Source: Microbacterium hydrocarbonoxydans (lineage in GTDB: Bacteria > Actinomycetota > Actinomycetes > Actinomycetales > Microbacteriaceae). From it: a stretch of DNA of 64,000 bases. Below the pieces are notes generated by a model. The model was not told the DNA's origin and searched no databases. It saw nothing but the letters and a program-made list of their open reading frames with translations. Position numbers and translations under genes: made by a program. Below, piece after piece: positions 57,587 to 64,000 of this stretch; position 1 is the first letter of the stretch, and each line of letters begins with the position of its first letter. The stretch is taken from assembly GCF_023715885.1 (NCBI RefSeq), contig NZ_JAMBOY010000002.1:248001-312000 (forward strand), in the 5' to 3' direction.

Positions 57587-58894
57587 TCACTCGCCCTCGA
57601 CGCGGAGCACTGAGACCACACGCTCGACGACCGCGCTCTCGGCGAGGGCGTCGACGGTCGCGCTCAGCGCCTGCTCGGTCGCGCGGTGAGTGCCGATGAC
57701 CAGGCGGGCCGTGGGCTCGGCCTCGCCCTCGACGGTCTGGACCACGGTGGCGACGGAGACGCCGCCGTCGCTGAGGATCCCGGCGACCGTGGCGAGCACG
57801 CCGGGCGCATCGGAGACCTCGAGCGTGATCTGATACCGCGTGGTGACGTGCCCGATGGGGACGATCGGAAGGTTCGCCCGCGTCGACTCCCCCACGCCGA
57901 CACCGCCGGCGATGTGGCGGCGCGCCGCCGAGACCACGTCGCCGAGCACCGCCGAGGCCGTCTGCACGCCGCCGGCGCCCGCGCCGTAGAACATGAGCGA
58001 CCCGGCGGCCTCCGCCTCGACGAACACCGCGTTGTTCGCGCCGTGCACCGAGGCGAGCGGGTGCGAATGCGGGACGAGCGCCGGGTACACGCGCACCGAG
58101 ATCGACTCGGCGCCCTCGGCCCCGAGGCGCTCGCACACGGCGAGCAGCTTGATCACGAAGCCGGCGGAGCGGGCCTCCTCGATCATCGATGCGGTGATCG
58201 AGGTGATTCCCTCGCGGTGCACCGCGTCGAGCGGGACGGCGGTGTGGAACGCGAGGCTCGCGAGGATCGCGGCCTTCTGCGCGGCGTCGTAGCCCTCCAC
58301 GTCTGCCGTCGGGTCGGCCTCGGCGTACCCGAGGCGCTGCGCGTCGGCGAGGACGTCCGCGAAGTCGGCCCCTTCGGTCTCCATGCGGTCGAGGATGTAG
58401 TTGGTCGTGCCGTTGACGATGCCCATGATGCGCACCACCCGGTCGCCGGCGAGCGAGTCGCGCAGCGGGCGGATGATCGGGATCGCGCCCGCGGCTGCGG
58501 CCTCGTAGTAGACCGAGGCGCCGACGCGGTCGGCCGCCTCGAAGAGCTCGGGGCCGTGCGTGGCGAGCAGCGCCTTGTTCGCCGTGACGACGTCTGCCCC
58601 GGATCCGATCGCCTGCAGGATGCTCGTGCGCGCCGGCTCGATGCCGCCGATCAGCTCGATCACGATGTCGGCGCCGACGACCAGCGATTCTGCGTCGGTC
58701 GTGAACAGCTCCCTCGGCAGCTCGACGTCGCGGGGGGCGTCGACGTCGCGCACGGCGATGCCCGCGAGCTCGAGCGCGGCGCCCGCGCGGTCGGCGAGTT
58801 CGTCGCCGTGCCGCAGCAGAAGGGCGGCGACCTGGGAGCCGACCGCGCCGGCGCCCAGCAGCGCCACCCGAAGTCGTCGGTACTCAGTCGTCAT
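57587..58894 (-). CDS. hom: Homoserine dehydrogenase
   Basis: NAD(P)-dependent reduction of aspartate semialdehyde. 435 aa; ATG at 58894 with GAAGGAGAAGCA upstream. Rossmann loop ALLGAGAVGSQVAALL, NKALLATHG, catalytic region GIVNGTTNYILDRM, and GYAEADPTADVEGYDAAQK; a C-terminal ACT domain (residues about 355-430) for feedback by threonine. Located 59 bases after lysA, the shared-branch enzyme. Confidence 0.95.
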   Translation of the reverse strand: MTTEYRRLRVALLGAGAVGSQVAALLLRHGDELADRAGAALELAGIAVRDVDAPRDVELPRELFTTDAESLVVGADIVIELIGGIEPARTSILQAIGSGADVVTANKALLATHGPELFEAADRVGASVYYEAAAAGAIPIIRPLRDSLAGDRVVRIMGIVNGTTNYILDRMETEGADFADVLADAQRLGYAEADPTADVEGYDAAQKAAILASLAFHTAVPLDAVHREGITSITASMIEEARSAGFVIKLLAVCERLGAEGAESISVRVYPALVPHSHPLASVHGANNAVFVEAEAAGSLMFYGAGAGGVQTASAVLGDVVSAARRHIAGGVGVGESTRANLPIVPIGHVTTRYQITLEVSDAPGVLATVAGILSDGGVSVATVVQTVEGEAEPTARLVIGTHRATEQALSATVDALAESAVVERVVSVLRVEGE

Positions 58895-58953
58895 TGCTTC
58901 TCCTTCGGAGGGTGGATCGGTGGTGCTGTGCGTGAATCCGGCGTCGAGGCCGC

Positions 58954-60366
58954 TCACAGACGCTCGGCGTCCGCCGAGGGGATCCCGGCGTCGCGGGACA
59001 GGATGTCGGCGATGCTCTCGCCGCGGACGATGACCGTCGACCGTCCGTCGCGCACAGCGACGATCGGCGGGCGCGGCACGTGGTTGTAGTTGCTGGCGAG
59101 CGATGCGCAGTACGCGCCCGTGGAGGGCACGGCGAGGAGGTCGCCCGGCGCGACGTCATCCGGCAGGTACTCGTGCTCGACGACGATGTCGCCGGATTCG
59201 CAGTGCTTGCCGACCACGCGGCTGAGCTGCGGGGCGCCGATGCCGGAACGAGACGCCAGGCGCGCCGAGAACTGCGCGCCGTAGAGCGCGGGGCGCGCGT
59301 TGTCGCTCATCCCGCCGTCGACGCTGAGGTAGCGGCGGACCATGCCGGAGCCGAGCTCGACGTCCTTCGTCGTGCCGACCTCGTAGAGGGTGACGCCCGC
59401 GGCCCCGACGATCGCGCGACCGGGCTCGAACGACAGGGCGGGCATGGGGATGCCGCGCGCCGCGCACCCCTCGGCCACAGCCGAGACGATCTCGGCGGCG
59501 AGGGTCTCGATGGGTGTCGGGTCGTCGACGCGGGTGTAGGCGATGCCGAAGCCGCCGCCGAGGTTGAGCGAGGGCACCGGCCCGCCCTCGAGCAGCGACG
59601 CGTGCAGTTCGAGGACGCGCGAGGCGGACTCGCGGAAACCGGCGACCCCGAAGATCTGCGAGCCGATGTGGCAGTGCAGACCGGCGAAGTCGAGCCCGTC
59701 GATTTCGCGGATGCGCGCGACGGCCTCCTCGGCCTCGGCGAGGGGGAACCCGAACTTCTGATCCTCGTGCGCTGTCGCGAGGAACTCGTGCGTCTCGGCG
59801 TGCACACCGCTGATGACGCGCACGAGCACGCGCTGCACCGAGTCGGTGCGGGCGACGATCGCCGCCAGCCGCTCGATCTCGATCGCGCTGTCGACGATGA
59901 TCGTGCCGATCCCGACTTCGACCGCGCGCTCCAGCTCCGCCACCGACTTGTTGTTGCCGTGGAAGCCGAGCGAGGCGGGGGCGACGCCCGCCGCCAGAGC
60001 GACCTCTAGCTCCCCTCCCGTGCAGACGTCGATGCAGAGTCCCTCGTCGACCACCCAGCGCGCTACGGAAGTGCAGAGGAAGGCCTTGCCCGCGTAGTAC
60101 ACCTGCGCGGTCGTGCCGTTCTCGCCCGCCGCTCTGTCGAAGGCTGAGCGGAACGCGCGTGCGCGGTCGCGCACCTGGTCTTCGTCGATCACGAGCAGCG
60201 GGGTGCCGTAGGTCTGCGCCAGCGACGTCGCGGGGATGCCGGCGAGGGTCAGGACGCCGTCGCCGTCGCGCGCGGCCGACGCCGGCCAGACCGCCGTCGC
60301 GAGGTCGTTGACGTCGTCAGGGACGACGAGCCATTCCGGAGCGGGCGAGTCGGCAGGGGAAAGCAA
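58954..60366 (-). CDS. lysA: Diaminopimelate decarboxylase
   Basis: Last step of lysine synthesis. 470 aa PLP enzyme. Catalytic Lys in VYYAGKAFL near residue 95, HIGSQI, GGGFGIAY and EPGRAIVG, STGAYCASLASNYN late. The start is a TTG at 60366 because no earlier in-frame start or SD is present; a start a few codons later cannot be excluded. Candidate TAGAAT -10 box at 60424-60429. Lys is also a peptidoglycan residue in some Microbacteriaceae. Confidence 0.95.
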   Translation of the reverse strand: MLSPADSPAPEWLVVPDDVNDLATAVWPASAARDGDGVLTLAGIPATSLAQTYGTPLLVIDEDQVRDRARAFRSAFDRAAGENGTTAQVYYAGKAFLCTSVARWVVDEGLCIDVCTGGELEVALAAGVAPASLGFHGNNKSVAELERAVEVGIGTIIVDSAIEIERLAAIVARTDSVQRVLVRVISGVHAETHEFLATAHEDQKFGFPLAEAEEAVARIREIDGLDFAGLHCHIGSQIFGVAGFRESASRVLELHASLLEGGPVPSLNLGGGFGIAYTRVDDPTPIETLAAEIVSAVAEGCAARGIPMPALSFEPGRAIVGAAGVTLYEVGTTKDVELGSGMVRRYLSVDGGMSDNARPALYGAQFSARLASRSGIGAPQLSRVVGKHCESGDIVVEHEYLPDDVAPGDLLAVPSTGAYCASLASNYNHVPRPPIVAVRDGRSTVIVRGESIADILSRDAGIPSADAERL

Positions 60367-60423
60367 GGATCACCAATCGTGGGGCGGGTCTCGGGCCGGA
60401 GCGGGCACGGCGAGTTGACCCCG

Positions 60424-60429
60424 ATTCTA
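60424..60429 (-). promoter_or_regulatory. Candidate -10 box of lysA-hom-thrB
   Basis: TAGAAT on the minus strand, TSS near 60417, leader of about 50 bases to the TTG. In a 148-base divergent gap with the YihY gene. Confidence 0.45.
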
Positions 60430-60478
60430 GGGCACCGCCCATGCCGCATCCGTCATGGTGACCCTCCGCGTCAACCCC

Positions 60479-60508
60479 TTGGGACCCCCGCGCCGCGCCT
60501 CGTAGGGT
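60479..60508 (+). promoter_or_regulatory. Promoter of the YihY gene
   Basis: -35 TTGGGA at 60479-60484, 18-base spacer, -10 TAGGGT at 60503-60508, then 6 bases and GTG at 60515, so probably leaderless. Confidence 0.55.
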
Positions 60509-60514
60509 GAGGGC

Positions 60515-61555
60515 GTGATGAGTTCAGAGACCTCCGCCTCAGACGACGCCCGACCGGGGTTCATCCAGCGCGTGAGCACGGCCACGATCCGGTGGGCGCT
60601 CCAGCGCCGGGCCGTGCGGTCGTTTCTGCTCTACTCGGAACGACGGGGTCCGATGCTGGCCGACAGCGTAACCTATCGCGCCCTCTTCAGCGTCTTCGCC
60701 GCCGTGCTGCTCGGGTTCTCGATCGCCGCGCTGTGGCTCGCGGGCAACCCCGACGCGTGGCGCGCCATCATCGACGCGGTGCAGTCGGTGGTGCCCGGCC
60801 TCATCGGAGAGGGCGGCGTGATCGATCCGTCCGACCTCCGCGAACCCATCTCGCTGTCCGTCGCCGGCATCATCTCGTCCGTCGCTCTGCTGGGGTCGGC
60901 ACTCGCCGCCGTGGGATCCCTGCGCACGGCGATCCGCGTCATCTCGGGCACCTCGCACGACGACGTCCTGTTCATCTGGGTGATGCTGCGCAACCTGCTG
61001 CTCGCCATCGGCGTCGGCGGCCTCTTCGCCGCAGCGGCGGCCGTGACGTTCGTGAGCCGCATCGGCATCTCCTGGATCAGCGGACTCCTCGGGATCGCCG
61101 ACGACTCCGCAGCCGCGACCTGGAGCATCCGCATCGCATCCCTGCTGATCGTCTTCGCGCTCGACACCGTGCTCATCGCCGGCGTCTTCCGCATCCTCTC
61201 CGGAGTGAAGGCCCCGGCGAAGTCGCTCTGGACGGGCGCGATCGTCGGCGGCATCGGGCTCGTCGTTCTGCAGGAGCTCTCCAGCCTGTTCGTAGGCGGC
61301 GCGACGAGCAACCCCCTGCTCGCGTCCTTCGCCTCGCTGCTCGCGCTGCTCATCTGGCTCAACCTCTCGACGCAGGTGATCCTGGTCGCGAGCGCCTTCA
61401 TCGTGGCCTCGGAGGAGGAGCGGCACGATCGGGTGCGCGCTCGCTTCGGCGCGACCACGTTCCCGCAGCGACGCGTGCAGCGGGCCGAGGTCGATGTCGC
61501 GATCGCCACGGCCGAACTGCGCAGCGCGCAGGAGGCCGAGCGCGAAGCGCGGTAG
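60515..61555 (+). CDS. YihY/BrkB-family membrane protein
   Basis: 346 aa. Six hydrophobic helices in the YihY pattern (formerly and wrongly called ribonuclease BN): SVTYRALFSVFAAVLLGFSIAALWLAGNP near 53, and GAIVGGIGLVVLQELSSLF, LASFASLLALLIWLNLSTQVILVASAFI late. N-terminal and C-terminal ends are polar. GTG at 60515 or ATG at 60518; TAGGGT spacing favours 60515. It interrupts the lysA-argS order. Confidence 0.85.
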   Translation: MMSSETSASDDARPGFIQRVSTATIRWALQRRAVRSFLLYSERRGPMLADSVTYRALFSVFAAVLLGFSIAALWLAGNPDAWRAIIDAVQSVVPGLIGEGGVIDPSDLREPISLSVAGIISSVALLGSALAAVGSLRTAIRVISGTSHDDVLFIWVMLRNLLLAIGVGGLFAAAAAVTFVSRIGISWISGLLGIADDSAAATWSIRIASLLIVFALDTVLIAGVFRILSGVKAPAKSLWTGAIVGGIGLVVLQELSSLFVGGATSNPLLASFASLLALLIWLNLSTQVILVASAFIVASEEERHDRVRARFGATTFPQRRVQRAEVDVAIATAELRSAQEAEREAR

Positions 61556-61581
61556 CCTGCGGATTCGTCGTCGAGCGCCGA

Positions 61582-62436
61582 TCAGCCCTGCGGGCAGACG
61601 CCCTTCTCGAGCAGAGCCGGGTCGGTGGCGATGCCGCCATTCACGTCCACGTCGATGACCGCCTCCGTGCCATCGATCTCGAGACCGGTGATCGTGACTC
61701 CTGCCGGGAGCTGATCGGCGATGCAGATGCGCTGAGTCCGCGTGAGGTCGGCGCCGAGCGAACCCAGCGACGAGCCGACCTGGTCGGCGTCGACCTGCAG
61801 TCCGCCGACCGAGAGGCCGACGGGAGTCAGCTCCAGGTCACCCTCGGCCGCTCCCGGCGTCACGGTGAGCGAGACCGGGATCGCGACGCCGAGCACGGTC
61901 ACCGACCCGGAAACGGTCGCGTTCGGCGCGTCGAGGGCCACCGAGTCGACGGGCAGGTCGGTACGCCCGATCAGCGCCGTGAACTGGGACTCGTCGATGC
62001 GGATGGTCCCCTCGGCACCGGCGAGGTCGCCGCCGCGCAGCGGGACGCCCGACGCTGTGACGTCTGCCGCGCCCGTGATGCCCTCGAGCGTGACCGAGTC
62101 GGTCGACAGGTGCAGGGCGTCGAGGCGCCCGGCGATCAGCTGCGGGAGCAGGATGCCGTCTGCCTCGACGTCGAGCTGCTGGTCGGCGGGGAGGTCGAGC
62201 TGGTCGATCACGATGGAGCGCACGACGCCGGGAAGGATGGCGCGGGTGAGCAGCTCGGCCGCGACGACGAGCAGAGCGAGCACGACGACGACGATGACCA
62301 GCACCCACGGCCAGCGACGGCGTCGGCGTCGCGGTGCGGAGACCCCGTCCGCGCCGTCCGCTCCGCCGGGGATCACGAGCGTCGGATGCTGCGCGTCGGG
62401 GTCCGGGTACGGCAGGGTGCGGTTGTCGTCGCTCAT
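61582..62436 (-). CDS. DUF2993 (LmeA-type) secreted lipid-binding protein
   Basis: 284 aa. Cytoplasmic start with an RRRRRRW patch, then a helix (WVLVIVVVVLALLVVAAELLTRAIL near 50-75) that acts as an uncleaved anchor; the rest is a DUF2993 domain of beta strands outside the membrane. LmeA of mycobacteria matures phospholipid and lipoglycans (family knowledge). ATG at 62436 with AGGATG upstream. Sits 39 bases after argS on the same strand. Confidence 0.85.
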   Translation of the reverse strand: MSDDNRTLPYPDPDAQHPTLVIPGGADGADGVSAPRRRRRRWPWVLVIVVVVLALLVVAAELLTRAILPGVVRSIVIDQLDLPADQQLDVEADGILLPQLIAGRLDALHLSTDSVTLEGITGAADVTASGVPLRGGDLAGAEGTIRIDESQFTALIGRTDLPVDSVALDAPNATVSGSVTVLGVAIPVSLTVTPGAAEGDLELTPVGLSVGGLQVDADQVGSSLGSLGADLTRTQRICIADQLPAGVTITGLEIDGTEAVIDVDVNGGIATDPALLEKGVCPQG

Positions 62437-62475
62437 GGATTCATCCTGTCGCATTCGGCGCGGCGCCGAAGAACG

Positions 62476-64000
62476 TCACATGCGCTCTGGCGCGGAGACG
62501 CCGAGCAGCTGAAGGCCGTTGCGGAGCACCTGGCCGGTCGCATCGTTGAGCCAGAGACGCGTGCGGTGCACGCTCTCGATCGGGGCGTCTCCGAGAGGGA
62601 TCACGCGGCAGTTGTCGTACCAGCGGTGGTAGAGACCGGCCAGTTCCTCGAGATAGCGGGCCACCCGGTGCGGTTCTCGCACCTCGGCGGCGAACGCCAC
62701 GATGCGGGGGAACTCCTGCAGCGCGCCGAGCAGAGCCGCCTCGGTCTCGTGCGTCAGGGTCTCCGGAGCGAACTCCGAGCGGTCGACGCCGGAGTCGGCC
62801 GCATTGCGACCGACGTTGTGGGTGCGCGCATGCGCGTACTGCACGTAGAACACCGGGTTGTCGTTGCTCCGCTTCTGCAGCAGCTCAGGGTCGAGGGCCA
62901 GCGGGGAGTCGGCGGGCGAGCGCTCGAGCGAGTAGCGCAGAGCATCCGTGCCGAGCCACTCGCGCAGGTCGTCCATCTCGATGATGTTGCCGGCGCGCTT
63001 GCTGAGGCGGGCGCCGCCGATCGAGACGAGCTGGCCGATCAGCACTTCGACGTTCTTCTCGGGGTCCTCCCCCGCTGCGCCGGCGATCGCCTTGAGGCGG
63101 TGCACGTAGCCGTGGTGGTCGGCTCCCAGCAGATAGAGCTTGTACTCGAAGCCGCGGTCACCCTTGTTGAGGTAGTACGCCGCGTCCGCGGCGAAGTAGG
63201 TGTACTCGCCGTTGGAGCGGCGGATCACGCGATCCTTGTCGTCGCCGAAGTCGGTCGTGCGCACCCAGACGGCGCCGTCCTCATCGAAGACGTGCCCCTG
63301 TTCGCGCAGGCGGTCCACCGCGCGGTCCACGAAGCTCAGCCCGCTGTCGTCTTTGGCGTGCAGCACGCGCTCGGAGAACCAGACGTCGAACTCGACGTTG
63401 AACTTCGCGAGCGACTCCTTCTGCTCGGCGAGCTGGAACTCGTAGGCGAGCTCGCGCGCCACGAGCACCTGGTCGTCGTCGGGGAGCTCGAGCAGGTCGG
63501 GGCGCGCCGCCAGCACGCGCGTGGCGAGGTCGCCGATGTAGCTCCCCGCGTATCCGCCCTCGGGGGCCGGCTCGCCCTTCGCGGCGGCGAGCACGGAGTG
63601 CGCGAAACGCTCCATCTGCACGCCTGCGTCGTTGATGTAGTACTCGCGGGCGACCGTCGCGCCCGAGGCCTCGAGCACGCGAGCGATCGCGTCGCCGAGC
63701 GCCGCCCAGCGCGTGTGCCCGATGTGAAGAGGGCCGGTCGGGTTCGCGCTGACGAACTCGATGTTGATGCTCTGCCCTGCCGCGGAGTCGTTGGTGCCGT
63801 ACGCGGACCCGGCGTCGACGATCACCTTCGCCAGCGCGCCTGCGGCGGCGGCACCGAGGCGGATGTTGATGAAGCCGGGGCCGGCGACCTCGGCGCTGTC
63901 GACGCCCTCGACGCCGCCGAGTCCGTCGGCGATCTGCTGGGCGAGCTCGCGCGGGTTGGTGCCCAGCTGCTTGGCGAGGCGCATCGCGATGTTGGATGCC
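62476..64000 (-). CDS. argS: Arginyl-tRNA synthetase, 5' end outside window
   Basis: Class I synthetase, about 508 codons visible; the start lies beyond the right edge. Catalytic HIGH motif in [12 protein letters not shown] near the visible residue 90; the KMSKS position reads [11 protein letters not shown], as in many ArgRS. Tryptophan-rich editing absent. C-terminal DALR anticodon domain ([21 protein letters not shown]) ends [10 protein letters not shown]. First gene of the argS-lysA-hom-thrB-rho cluster. Confidence 0.95.
   Translation of the reverse strand, partial: ASNIAMRLAKQLGTNPRELAQQIADGLGGVEGVDSAEVAGPGFINIRLGAAAAGALAKVIVDAGSAYGTNDSAAGQSINIEFVSANPTGPLHIGHTRWAALGDAIARVLEASGATVAREYYINDAGVQMERFAHSVLAAAKGEPAPEGGYAGSYIGDLATRVLAARPDLLELPDDDQVLVARELAYEFQLAEQKESLAKFNVEFDVWFSERVLHAKDDSGLSFVDRAVDRLREQGHVFDEDGAVWVRTTDFGDDKDRVIRRSNGEYTYFAADAAYYLNKGDRGFEYKLYLLGADHHGYVHRLKAIAGAAGEDPEKNVEVLIGQLVSIGGARLSKRAGNIIEMDDLREWLGTDALRYSLERSPADSPLALDPELLQKRSNDNPVFYVQYAHARTHNVGRNAADSGVDRSEFAPETLTHETEAALLGALQEFPRIVAFAAEVREPHRVARYLEELAGLYHRWYDNCRVIPLGDAPIESVHRTRLWLNDATGQVLRNGLQLLGVSAPERM

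Noticed and set aside
60370..60408. 12-codon ORF in the lysA leader
   Set aside because: Codes VPAPARDPPHDW with no Lys codons and no terminator, so no sign of lysine attenuation.

Overview
The window is a continuous stretch of high-GC actinobacterial chromosome. Gene content, codon use and gene order point to Microbacteriaceae (Micrococcales), probably Microbacterium or a close relative; this is inference from the sequence alone. I see almost only chromosomal housekeeping genes: about 54 protein genes, no rRNA or tRNA gene, no CRISPR array, no insertion sequence and no prophage. Most very long ORFs that can be drawn opposite the real genes are GC shadows.

Layout, left to right. 1-3403: start of a 6-phosphofructokinase gene (cut by the window edge) and an SNF2-type helicase. 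3404-13941: a scattered nusA operon on the minus strand (nusA, ylxR, infB, rbfA, truB, two small membrane proteins, ribF), interrupted by mutY and a large LuxR regulator. 14072-24158: flavin amine oxidase, LOG-like protein, proS, PEP-mutase-like enzyme, DUF222/HNH protein, RNB nuclease, AlaX-like editing protein and ispG. 24242-26262: a complete tryptophan attenuator (promoter, leader peptide with two adjacent Trp codons, alternative hairpins, terminator) followed by a fused anthranilate synthase. 26280-35450: site-2 protease, a copper-linked pair (membrane protein and YcnI), a divergent MurE-like ligase, dxr, FKBP lipoprotein, acyltransferase, OsmC, asparaginase. 35496-40994: FtsK/SpoIIIE ATPase of type VII secretion type, PP2C phosphatase, DUF5684 protein, yaaA. 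41071-64000: a block in the same order as mycobacteria: argS, lysA, hom, thrB, rho, prfA, prmC, Sua5, WecA-like, AtpI-like, atpBEFHAGDC. It lacks thrC and rpmE and carries inserts (cysK-cysE, a holin-like gene, YihY, DUF2993).

How it works together: one block covers translation and transcription factors (NusA, IF-2, RbfA, TruB, ProRS, PrfA, PrmC, Rho, ArgRS); one covers the isoprenoid MEP pathway (dxr and ispG with the site-2 protease between them); one covers amino-acid synthesis (Thr/Lys branch, Cys, Trp); and one makes ATP.

The strongest non-routine signals are the Trp attenuator in front of the fused anthranilate synthase; a repeated promoter layout in which a TANNNT hexamer lies exactly 6 nt before a start codon in at least twelve genes, implying many leaderless mRNAs; an ATP synthase epsilon subunit lacking its helical domain beside an alpha subunit with a C-terminal extension; a MurE paralogue with altered signature residues; and an FtsK/SpoIIIE ATPase with no visible WXG100 partner. 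I did not find a clearly new multi-gene system.
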